Source of the DNA: Stereocaulon alpinum
Taxonomy: Eukaryota; Ascomycota; Lecanoromycetes; Lecanorales; Stereocaulaceae
Assembly: GCA_018257865.1 (NCBI GenBank)
Contig: JAEUBA010000302.1
Location: 1-11,470 of the forward strand
DNA: 11,470 bases
Reading direction: 5' to 3'
This document shows positions 1 to 8,563 of this stretch, piece after piece. The notes under the pieces were generated by a model. That model did no database searches and had not been told where the DNA came from. It was given only the letters and a program-made list of their open reading frames with translations. The position numbers and the translations under genes are program-made. Numbering within the stretch: position 1 is the first letter of the stretch; every line of letters begins with the position of its first letter.

Positions 1-191
1 GTCTAGGGGCTTAGTAATAGTATTACTACCTAGGACTCCCCCGTATTTTAGGGATCTTTAGAAATTAGTTCTACTACTACTCTACTACTAAGTAATATAA
101 TTATATCTATTACTTAATACCTAGATCTAGTAACTTTATATCTTATATACCTTAGTATACTAGCTTAGAGCCGACGTCGCTAGCCTTTATA
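1..191 (+). repeat. 3' part of a Ty3/gypsy LTR (truncated by the window edge)
   Basis: This stretch aligns without gaps to bases 59-249 of the LTRs at 1934-2182 and 8564-8812; differences from them are transitions. It ends in the same CTTTATA, and after that base the three copies diverge completely, which fixes the LTR end at 191. What follows (192 on) does not resemble the gypsy leader at 2183, so this is a 3' LTR or a solo LTR, not a 5' LTR of a second element running into the window. It contains no CA or TG at all, so it is at least as strongly RIP-mutated as the other two copies. The 5 bases after it (CTAAA) would be its target duplication, but the left flank lies outside the window. Confidence 0.9.
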
Positions 192-480
192 CTAAACCTT
201 CTTTTCTACTAGAGAACTTAGTAGGGGTAGGTAACTTTATCCCTCCTTCGCTAATAGTAATTCCTTTCTTAGGAATAAGAGCCCTCTCCTTAGGACCTAT
301 ACCCCTTCTTTAGAATCCTCCTATTACTTCGGATATAACGCGCTATCTCTCCCCTAAGGTAGAACTGGAAGTACTTATACTATATAGTCTAAAGTATAGT
401 ATTTAAAGTATAATAGGGTGGTTTAACTCCTACGGGTAAATTATATAGTATATCAAGTACTAAAAAGATAATAGAGATAG
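192..480. other. Unassigned RIP-mutated spacer between gypsy LTR and copia remnant
   Basis: No gene could be recognised in these 289 bases. The stretch is C/T-rich on the + strand around 240-350 and contains only three CA/TG sites (near 366, 420 and 454). One reading frame at about 300-350 is rich in Ser and Pro codons and might be the low-complexity linker before the reverse transcriptase in a copia polyprotein. The copia RT domain itself should occupy about 700 bp here and is absent. If the copia reading continues upstream it must therefore cross an internal deletion. This is inference only. Confidence 0.4.
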
Positions 481-1284
481 ATAGTTATTAAAGTATCTTT
501 AGCTAAAACTCCTCTCTATTATATAAGTTAAATATAAAGAGATAAGAAAATATTCTACTAAAGGAAAACCTATCCTTATATATTTAAGGGAAGAGCCCTA
601 TACTCTCTTTAGACGCCCTAATTATATCTTACGACTACTACGACTACTACGACTAGTTATATAATAGCAGTCCCTAGGCTACCCCGCCTAGTATATTCCT
701 AGTCACGCCTAGACCCGTAATATAACCCTACTAGCGAGTATCTTAATTTAGTAAAATAAATTATTAAATACCTAGTAGGTATTACTAAAGTTAGACTACG
801 CTATAGATTTAGAGACGTTACTAAAGGCGTTAATCTAAAAGGTAACTTACTTAGTTAGATAGACTTATTATAGTTAGATAATAGAGATACTTCTTATATA
901 ATATTAGGCTATATCTTTTAACTATAGAATAGGCTAATAAACTAGTCTAGTAAGCTTTAAACTCTCTATATTAATTCGACTAAACTAGAGGCGGAATACG
1001 TTACCGAATATAATACTACTAAAGAATCTCTCTTCCTTAACGAATTACTATAAGGGATTAGCTATAATAAAAAGGATATAAAGCCTATTAAGTTAATAGG
1101 AGATAACTAAGTAGCTATTAAATTAGCTACTAATCTAATTAACTACTAGTATATTAAATATATATATAATAAGTTTTATTTTATATACGAAATAGTATCC
1201 GAAAATAGCGAATTAACCTTATAATATTATAATACTACTAATATAGGAGGTTATAGAGTAGCCTTTTATAGGATATATTATTAA
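481..1284 (+). pseudogene. pol: Ty1/copia pol remnant, end of RT and RNase H
   Basis: Read in one frame (codons starting at 481, 484 and so on), this is the C-terminal part of a copia polyprotein whose RNase H would degrade the RNA strand of the cDNA hybrid. Around 727-790 the frame gives PTSEYLNLVK, then YLVGITKVRLRY, the segment before RNase H. RNase H follows at about 841-1240, with I-D before a lost S-D-W, GYIF at 907, an E-A-E-Y motif near 990, GDN-stop-V-AIKLA near 1107, and the helix with several His-to-Tyr changes near 1141. All stops are TAA or TAG, consistent with mutated Gln or Trp codons. The frame has no indel over 800 bp and the natural stop may be TAA at 1282. A run of ACG/ACT Thr codons lies at 631-654. 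The upstream RT, integrase and gag are missing from the window. No CA or TG is seen after 705. Confidence 0.8.
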
Positions 1285-1308
1285 ATACCCCTACTATATA
1301 GTATCGTT

Positions 1309-1416
1309 CTAATAGAGGAATAAAGATATAAGATAGCGACGATAACGAGTACGACGAGCGAATAGGCCTACTAGGCTAGACGAGCGATTATACTAGGTTA
1401 CGAACCTAGTAAAATA
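1309..1416 (+). repeat. Possible copia 3' LTR remnant
   Basis: This lies directly after the copia pol stop and before the LINE. It could start at GTTCTAATAGAGG (1309; a TG start would have been mutated) and end near 1416. It holds a hairpin with 8-bp arms, ACTAGGTT (1392-1399) and AACCTAGT (1403-1410), around the 3-base loop ACG. The 11-mer ATATAAGATAG occurs at 1326-1336 and again at 1417-1427. No second copy of the LTR is in the window, so this rests only on position and on general resemblance to short copia LTRs. It could equally be untranslated 3' sequence of the copia element or the 5' leader of the LINE. Confidence 0.3.
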
Positions 1417-1485
1417 ATATAAGATAGGGGGAGAGGAGAGAAGGGAGGTATTAGTAGTAAAGGTAGATAAGGAACGCGTCCTAAC

Positions 1486-1933
1486 GCGATAATAAGGTAA
1501 TAGTAATAATAGTAGAAACCTATTAAAGATTTATAAAGCCCTTAAGATAGGGAAAGAATTAAAGAAAGAATATAGTATATAAAGGCTATAAATTAGGCGC
1601 TACTAAAGTTTATAAAAAAGATCTAAAGGATACTATAGGTAAATATAAATAAGATTATATAAGGCTTCTTTTAGAATATAGTAGAAAGAATTATAGAGTA
1701 TATATAGGAGAATATTACTAAAAGATATACTACGAAGGAGTACTATAGCTAATTAACGCGTAAAGACTACCTAACTAAAAAGGTAAATAATAGCTAAGCG
1801 GATATAGCCTATATAGCCTAAAGAGGCTAAAATACTATCTACTTAGCTATACCTAAGGTAGAAGATATTAAAAAAGCGAAGTAAGTAATAGTTAGAATTA
1901 ATAATACTAGCGAAAAGATATAAATAGCTATAG
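1486..1933 (+). pseudogene. LINE ORF1, 5' part (Gag-like protein), split by gypsy insertion
   Basis: The frame with codons at 1441, 1444 and so on reads through to the gypsy insertion at 1933. The product would be the nucleic-acid-binding ORF1 protein that packages LINE RNA. The first third is rich in former Gln codons (five stops in a row at 1501-1515, each explainable as CAA/CAG). It then becomes charged and helix-like, and around 1861-1930 gives EDIKKAK, VIVRINNTSEKI and IAI, resembling the conserved block before the central domain in fungal LINE ORF1 proteins. The start codon is lost; ATA at 1486 or 1489 is a guess. No CA or TG occurs. Joining base 1933 to 8818 (one TATAG kept) continues the same frame into the 3' part. 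Confidence 0.75.
1929..1933. repeat. Left target-site duplication (TATAG) of the gypsy element
   Basis: The five bases TATAG directly before the 5' LTR are repeated directly after the 3' LTR at 8813-8817. A 5-bp duplication is usual for Ty3/gypsy integrases. Collapsing one copy restores the LINE ORF1 frame, which independently supports both LTR boundaries. Confidence 0.9.
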
Positions 1934-2182
1934 TATTAACTCTTAAGCGTGTGCGCGTCATAGCTACGCTAACGTAATAATATTAATTAGGGTCTAGGGG
2001 CTTAGTAATAGTATTACTACCTAGGACTCCCTCGTATTTTAGGGATCTTTAGAAATTAGTTCTGCTACTACTCTACTACTAAGTAATATAATTATGTCTA
2101 TTACTTAATACCTAAATCTAGTAACTTTACGTCTCTTATACCTTAGTACGCTAGCTTAGAGCCGGCGTTACTAGCCTTTATA
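1934..2182 (+). repeat. 5' LTR of the gypsy element
   Basis: This 249-bp LTR starts TATTAAC and ends CTTTATA, most simply read as a mutated TG...CA pair. It differs from the 3' LTR by about 15 substitutions, every one a C/T or G/A transition and none an indel. It keeps five CA/TG sites (for instance GTGTGCGCGTCA at 1950-1960 and ATGTC near 2095) that are mutated in the 3' LTR, so it is the least altered of the three LTR copies here. It would carry the promoter and RNA start of the element; I could not assign a specific TATA box. Confidence 0.92.
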
Positions 2183-2226
2183 GTTCTAATTTCTCTACCT
2201 TTTTAAAGGAGAGGCCCGGAGTTACT

Positions 2227-3540
2227 ATAATATCGGGTCGGATACGCGGTTATACTACTATAACCGTTACTAACGCCGAAGAACCTAATAATATTAATAA
2301 TAATAATAATCCTATAGAGAGCTATAGGACTGATAGAGAGTCTTAGCTAGATACCTCTAATTTAGATAACGCTAATCTTAAGTAACGCTTATAAGAAGCC
2401 TAAGCGACGAATCGCCGCCTAAAGTAACTACGCGAATTATTAGTATTAGAAGCTGAAAACGATATAATTTAATACCCTAGATTATAGAGTACTATTAGAA
2501 TACCTATAGAGATAGTTTAAGAGGAGGAATAATATCCTACTACCGCTATATTAGTATAATTAGTTAATATTACTAGCTAAAGGATTCCTTTACGTCTTAT
2601 AACGCCCGCCTTTAGCGCGCTTATAAATCTACCTATTAAACTCTAAAAACCCCTAGTACTAAAAAGCTTTCGGCCTAAGAATATATAACCCTATAAGGGA
2701 ATTAGTAAGGGTAAATACCTACGCTAGTTCGCTAACTTAGAGAAGAAGTTTCTTAAGAGTCTAGAGTACTTTACTACCGAACTATCTAAGATAGTCTACT
2801 ATATAGACGCCTTAGAAGATAACTCGAATTCTTAGTAGAATACCTACCTAAAGGACTATAGATAGGATAATATAACGTTCGAATTCTTTAAGTAATTCCT
2901 ATATAATTTAGTTATAGATCCTATTAACCGCCGTCTCCTCGCCTACGAAAGGTTTAAGGAGGTAAAGTAATATTCTAACTAGAAAGTTACTATATTTAAG
3001 GCCTACTTAGAGGAGTTAGAAGCTAACCTACCGCCTATAGCTTTAGAGCTTAAAGCTAACCTCTTTCTAGCTAAGCTAAGACCGGAGCTGAAGAATAAAA
3101 TCTTAAGTATAGGTAAGGTATTTAATAATAGGGATAATATTATTACCTAAGCTATTATATAAGAGAATACTATAGGGCGCGAGTGTCGTAGAGGCGGCGG
3201 CTTAAGTACTTATAGGAAATTATCTAACTATAGGGCCTCTAAGTTATAAGGGAGCTACCTATTAGAATAACGGATTTCTAAGCCTAATAGGCTAGGCCTA
3301 AGGGTTAATAGCTTATAGTTAGCGCGAAATAAATCTCGTTTAAGGAGTCTAAAGTAGAAGACTAATTTAGATTTAGTAACTAAGCTTATCTACTATTATT
3401 ATAGAAAGCTAGGCTATATAAGCCTAAATTATCCTAATCGCGATAAGCCTACTACTTATACTAGTATTAGTATAATATTAGTAAAAAACGATCAGCCCCT
3501 ATAACCGCCTTAGAAGCGGGGGAAGAAACCTAAAAAGTAG
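2227..3540 (+). pseudogene. gag: gypsy gag (capsid and nucleocapsid) remnant
   Basis: Gag would form the virus-like particle and bind the element's RNA. The frame with codons at 2701, 2704 and so on reads through capsid-like sequence at 2701-3200 (FANLEKKFLKSLEYF, then YLKDYR, FEFFK, AYLEELEANLPP, KLRPELKNKIL). A nucleocapsid zinc knuckle of CX2CX4HX4C type lies at 3391-3432, where its Cys and His codons now read Tyr in two to three positions (YYYYRKLGYISLNY). The frame also contains an AAT-repeat tract at 2287-2310. All stops are TAA/TAG. The start is uncertain because ATG would be ATA; ATA at 2227, 2230 and 2314 are all possible. The C-terminus is also uncertain, because native and mutated stops cannot be told apart beyond 3495. 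Pol lies in the minus-1 frame relative to gag. Confidence 0.85.
3483..3489 (+). promoter_or_regulatory. Probable minus-1 ribosomal frameshift site A-AAA-AAC
   Basis: The heptamer AAAAAAC fits the X-XXY-YYZ rule exactly in the gag frame (codons GTA 3481, AAA 3484, AAC 3487). A one-base slip back leads to codons starting at 3489, which is the frame in which protease, RT and integrase are read. The site lies 50 bases after the nucleocapsid zinc knuckle, where gag-pol shifts are expected. Downstream, CCGC and GCGG around 3507-3521 could pair as a short stem, and CCCC (3496-3499) could pair with the following G run, giving room for a stimulatory structure. The frame relation and the heptamer are seen; use as a frameshift site is inferred. 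Confidence 0.7.
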
Positions 3541-6500
3541 AGGCTAGTCCTTCTATCCTAACTAAGGGTTAGATAATACTTAATACTAGCCTATAGTAGG
3601 TTACTACTTTACTAGATACTAGATCGTAGCTTAATTTAATCTCCTAGAAGTTTATAGTTTAATAGGACCTACTACCTTCTACCGCTAACTTACTACTACC
3701 AAAAGCTCTAAGTAGCTTTAGTATATATATTTATAGTACCTATTAATTTAAGTATATACTTATTAATAGCTAGGGCTGCGGTAAGGAGTATAGTATACTT
3801 TTCTATACTATTAATCTTAAGGGTCCTAACGTCGTAATTAGTATACTAGGGTTAAAGTAAATAAAGATTTTACTTAATCCTTTGGCGGAGCAGTAGCGGT
3901 TTAAGGTTAATACTAAAAAGTTTTAGGTTAATAAGCCTACTATCTTCGGCTATTACCTTAAGAAGGAGCTTAAAGTTTATATAATTATATACGCTGTTAT
4001 AGCGACTAATTACTTAGATAGAGGAAGCTTAGAATAGATTCTAAAGGAACTACTAGAGTTCTCTAATATCTTCTTAAATAAGAAAGCTGGAATCTTACCC
4101 TTATTAAAGGAAGGCGACTATATAATTAATATTAAGGATAGTAAGGAGCCGCCTTATAGGCCTCTCTATAACCTATCTTAATCTAAGCTAGCGGAGCTGC
4201 GGCGCTATCTTAATAATACGCTTATAAAAGGCTAGATATACTATTTAGTTTCTTTAGCTGGAGCACCTATCCTCTTTATACTAAAGAAGGATAGTAGGCT
4301 ACGTCTTTATATTAATTATTAGGGGTTAAATATAGTAACTATTAAAAATTAATACCTATTACCTCTAATTACTAAGATATTAGACCGCCTATACGGAGCT
4401 AAAAAGTTTATTAAGTTAGACTTAAAGGATACCTATTATAAGATCCGAATTAAAGAAGGTAATAAGTAGAAGACTGCGTTCCGTACCTGCTATAGCTACT
4501 TTAAATACTTAGTTATACCTTTTAGGCTCGCTAACGCCCTAGTAACGTTTTAAGCGTATATTAATAGGGCTTTTATAGGGCTTATTAATATTTTATATAT
4601 TATCTATCTTAATAATATCTTAATTTATAGCGCGAACCTAGCGGACTACTAGCGGTATATTTAGTAAGTATTAGAATAATTACGTTAATTCTCGCTTTTC
4701 GCTAACCTAAAGAAGTATTAGTTTAGTACTAAACGGGTTAAATTTCTTAGATTTATTATATCTACTAATAGCGTAGTAATAGATTAGAAACGCGTAGCGA
4801 TAATTAGGGAATAGCTTAGGCTAGAGACCTTTTAAGATATATAAGTCTTTTTAGGCTTTATAAATTTCTACTAGTAGTTTATTTATAATTACGCTGCTAT
4901 TACTACGCCTCTAACCGACTTACTTAAAGGTAGTAAGGACGGGAAGAAGTTAGGCTAACTTAAGTAGAATAATAATATCGAAAGTACTTTTTAGAAGCTT
5001 TAGGATATCTTCTCTAATACGCCGTTTCTCCGCTACTTTAACTTAGAAGTAAAGTTACGTATAGAAACTAACGCCTCTAACTTTACTATTATAGTAGTAC
5101 TTACGCAGCCGGATAATAATAGCTAGTAGTACCTAATTACCTTTTAGTCCTAAAAGATAATTCCTGCGGAGTAGAATTATAAGGTTTATAACTAAGAATT
5201 GCTCGCTATAGTAGCGGTAATAAAATAGTAGCAGTACTACTTAGAAGGTAGCTCGTTTACTATTAAGGTTCTTACTAATTATAATAATCTTAAGGGCTTT
5301 ATAAAGTAGAAGTAATTAAATTCCTAGTAAGCTAGATAGGCGCTAAAGCTCGCTACTTTTAATTTCGAAATTACTTATTATACTAGAAAAACGAATCCTG
5401 CGGATCCGCTATCGCGACGCCCTAATTATAAAGGAAGTTCCCCGCTGAATACTAAGTTATTACTAACGTTATAGAATAAACTCGTACTTTAGGGTAGAGA
5501 TAAGGAAGGTAAAGAAATTATTATAGTAATATTATCGGCGTTTTAAATTATAGGCCTCTAAGTTATTATTCCTTAAAAGGATATAAGAGGTATTATTAAG
5601 TCAGCTTATAAGGATCCTTAATATTTAATTAAGACTTTAATTCGAGATTTATAAGCTGCTAATAATTAGATAAAATCCTTTTCTATAAATAAGGGTACGC
5701 CGTCGCAGCGCCGTCTCCGAAGTAAGGTATAGGCTTTAGACCTAGAAGGTTTATTAAGAAATAATAACTACCTATATATCCCTAAAGACGAAGCCTTAAG
5801 GGAAGAACTTATTAGTAAATACTATAATAATCCCTTAGTAGGGTACTTTAGCGCTAAAAAGACGTATAAGTTACTTACCTATAAATACTTTTAGTATAGG
5901 AGTTCTAAGTAGGTTAATAAGTATATTAAGACTTATAATATCTACTAAAGAACTAAGGCTCCCTACTATTACCCCTATAGCGAACTAAGTTCGCTTCCTA
6001 TTACTAATAAGCTATAGAAAGAGCTCTTAATAGACTTTATTATAGGTCTACCCCTAAGTAAATATAAGAATATAGTCTATAACGCTATTCTAGTAATTAT
6101 TAATTGATTTACGAAGATAGTAAGGTATATACCTACTACTACTATAATCAACGCTACTAAGCTAACGGATGTTTTTTATACTAAGGTAGTATACTATTAC
6201 GGTATACCTAATAGTATTATTAGCGATAGAGGCTTAATATTTACTAGCGCCTTCTAGTCAGCTATTTATTTTTACTTTAAAATTAAGCGCCGCCTAAGTA
6301 CCGCCTTTTATCCTTAGACTAATAGTTAAACGGAGCGCTAGAATTAGGTACTAGAGTACTACTTACGGGTCTTTACTAATAATAAGCAGACCACTTAGGC
6401 GAAATAGCTGCTAATAGCAGAATTCGTATATATAAATAGTCTTTATTCCTCTATTAGAACGACGCTATTCTACTTAATATATAGATATTACCCTAAACTT

Positions 6501-7196
6501 CGTTAGGAGCTTAAGGATAAGTCCCTTAAGGGGAGGATACCTACTATAAATAAGAGGATTAGATTATTATAAGTATTAAGAGACGAAGCTGTGGAACGCC
6601 TATAGCGCGCTAGAGAGTCTTAAGCTAAGTAGTATAATAAGAATTATAAGCTTTAAAGCTATAAGGTCGGAGATCTAGTAATACTATTAACTAAGAATCT
6701 TAAGTAAAAACGCCTAAGTAAAAAGTTATCTTATAAATTCGTAGGGCCTTTTAGGATTACTAATAAAGTAGGAGCGTAGGCGTACTACCTTCTACTACTA
6801 TAAACTTATAGAATCTATAATACTTTTTATATCTTATTATTAGAGCTATACTACCTTCGCGACGGCGATAAGATATTAGCGAACTTTATATAAGCCCCTA
6901 AACTTATTAATAATAATAAGATATAGGAGGTTAAAGAAATTATAGATAAGGTTTAAGATAAGTAAGGCGTCTAGTATAAGGTTAAATAGATTAGCTAGGG
7001 TAAAGAATATAACTAGTAGCTACTAGACGAAGAGCTTAAGGATACCCGTAATTTAACTTAAGCCTTTAATAAGTAGATAGTTAGTAAGCGTATATAGTCT
7101 CTAGTTCTTTAAACACTACTAATAGTAGCGAGTAAGCGGCGGCGACGATATAAGTTATAATAATTATAAACCTTATAGGTAAATAGTCTTATACTA
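3489..7196 (+). pseudogene. pol: gypsy pol: protease, RT, RNase H, integrase, chromodomain
   Basis: A single frame (codon starts divisible by 3) runs through the whole polyprotein with no indel. Protease: LLDT-R-S at 3609-3626, from D-T-G with Gly changed to Arg. RT: about 4110-4640, with KLDLKD near 4415, FRTCYSYFKYL near 4480 and Y-L-N-N at 4605-4616, where both catalytic Asp of YLDD have become Asn. RNase H: about 5043-5300, with IET-N-AS (first Asp now Asn) and N-stop-ELLAIV near 5190. Integrase: zinc-binding domain about 5820-5950 with its His and Cys codons now Tyr (CxxC at 5934 and 5943), then D at 6033, D at 6225 and E at 6333, the last two spaced as D-x35-E and all three intact. A chromodomain follows at 6924-7076. 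The stop at about 7196 is uncertain. The element cannot make this protein. Confidence 0.92.
6924..7076 (+). other. C-terminal chromodomain of gypsy integrase
   Basis: The pol frame here gives stop-EVKEIIDKV, then YKVK-stop-IS-stop-GKEYN-stop-stop-LLDEEL, ending in NLT-stop-AFNK. With the TAG codons read as Trp or Gln this matches the chromodomain pattern: E-V-E-x-I at the start, Y-x-V-K-W-x-G-W, then N-x-W-x-P-x-x-x-L. Chromodomains on integrases are known to steer new copies to heterochromatin carrying methylated histone H3. That fits a location among other RIP-mutated elements. The Trp positions of the aromatic cage are all mutated to stops. The domain assignment is by pattern, not by a profile search. 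Confidence 0.8.
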
Positions 7197-8550
7197 TAAG
7201 TATACTCCTCTATAATTATTATACTTACTTACTTATACCTTAGTAGAATAAAGAAGAGATTAAATTAATTACTAGCTAAATATCTATCTTATATTAATAA
7301 GATAATATATATAGGTGCGCTACTAAATATTAGTAGAAGAAAAGAAGAAGGAAAAAATAAACGAATATCCTAACACCGTCTCTACGCTAATATATAGTAG
7401 TATAATTACTCCTTTAGGAGCTTAATATATTACTAGAGACTCTCTATCTCTTTAGTATACTTAGTAATTATTTGTTAGAGGGTTCCTAACTTAAACTACT
7501 AGTTAGTAATAGTTTACTTAAGTTCTACGACCTACTATCTCGCCGCCGTAAGTTCCTATTAGAGATTAGTAATTATTATAGGAGCTACCCTATTTATTAC
7601 TATAGTTTAGCCTTACGCTTTTCGCTATTAGGTAATACGCTTCCTAATTTTCTTATACTTACGTTATACTTAATAAGTCTAGCCTTCGCGCCTATAACGC
7701 CGCACCGATCGCTATATAGACCGACGAAACGGCTCCGGGATCTAGATATATTAGGAGGCGATATAGCAGAGCTATTAGAATAATATACCTTATAATAATA
7801 ATTAAGCCTATAGTAGCTATCCTTATAACGTTAATAGGGAGGAGTGTTACTATAATTATAATTATTATTCCCCGTGCAGAAATAAGTCCTATAGGGTAAA
7901 GGTATATTAATAATATAGTCTATAAGTATTAGCAGCTAGTAATACGCGCCGGCTACGCGATAGCGACGTATAATATTAAGTATATATATATATTATGTCT
8001 ATAAGTAATATATTAGCAGCTAATAATATACGCCGGTTACGCGATAGCGATATACGATCTTAAGAGAATATTTAGATATTATTATAACGAAAAGAACTAT
8101 TAACTATATTAGTAATATTAATTACGACATAGGTACGCTAATATTAGGGAACGCACAAATTATATTAGGAGTTATAAAGAGAGAAAAGTTAGGGGGAAAG
8201 TTATTATTTATATACTCGTAGGTCGTCGTCGCTGCGACGTCGCTATACGTTAAAGCTATTCAAAATAATAACTAATAATATAATAACGCGGCTGTTACCC
8301 GCTAATACGGCCGGTAATCGATTATATTTATTAATAACTACGCGTTACTACTACGCCTACTACGTATTCTTTTTATATTATAATAGATTTGGGCGTTACT
8401 GCAGTTAGACGATATTCTATATATATAAGGCGCCGCCTTAACGACGTCGCCTCTAAGTTAACTCTTTTCCCTTGCGTTTCCTACTAGGTTTAAAGGGTTT
8501 TTAACGAGTAGTCTATTCTATATACTTTAACACTTAGGGATTAGGGCCTA
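7197..8550. other. Long post-pol region of the gypsy element, no recognised gene
   Basis: About 1.35 kb separate the pol end from the polypurine tract, far more than a gypsy element needs. No + strand frame gave a recognisable protein. On the - strand, a stretch without stops of 76 codons lies at 7603-7830 and continues, if TAA/TAG are read as Gln or Trp, to about 7340; it resembles no family I know. The region contains GC-rich islands (about 7680-7740 and 8220-8310), a 78-bp tandem repeat (7918-8063) and the palindrome GCGACGTCGC at 8234-8243. CA/TG sites are about twice as frequent as in gag-pol. Confidence 0.6.
7918..8063. repeat. Imperfect tandem repeat, period 78 bp, two units
   Basis: GTCTATAAGTA starts both units, at 7918 and 7996. 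Each then carries TTAGCAGCTA, an AATA tract, CGCCGG, then TACGCGATAGCGA and a final TTAAG. The second copy has a 3-bp insertion near its start and RIP-type differences (GGCTACGCG against GGTTACGCG). An AT run (TA repeated, 7979-7992) separates the two cores. Both copies keep GCAGC un-mutated. Its role is unknown; tandem repeats after pol are common in LTR elements. Confidence 0.75.
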
Positions 8551-8563
8551 GAGGGGAGGATAC
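8551..8563 (+). promoter_or_regulatory. Polypurine tract of the gypsy element
   Basis: GAGGGGAGGATAC lies immediately before the 3' LTR start at 8564, where the purine primer for plus-strand DNA synthesis is expected. Its position against the LTR boundary, defined independently by comparison with the 5' LTR, is exact. Confidence 0.85.

Noticed and set aside
601..660. ACG/ACT repeats resembling a microsatellite or a CRISPR-like tandem
   Set aside because: Short, within the copia frame as Thr codons, no spacers; a simple codon repeat explains it.
1392..1410. GGTTACGAACC resembling a tRNA T-arm
   Set aside because: No acceptor, D or anticodon arm can be fitted around it; kept only as a hairpin in a possible LTR.
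705..1949. CpG methylation decay as the cause of the AT richness
   Set aside because: CpG is retained in large numbers; the missing pair is CpA/TpG, and methyl-CpG decay would create TpG and CpA, not remove them.
2183..2215. Primer binding site after the 5' LTR
   Set aside because: No TGG start or clear tRNA complement at 2183; RIP could have destroyed it, so nothing is claimed.
8221..8310. GC-rich palindromes as a replication origin or terminator
   Set aside because: Short, isolated, inside the gypsy post-pol region, and without supporting motifs; listed only as content of that region.
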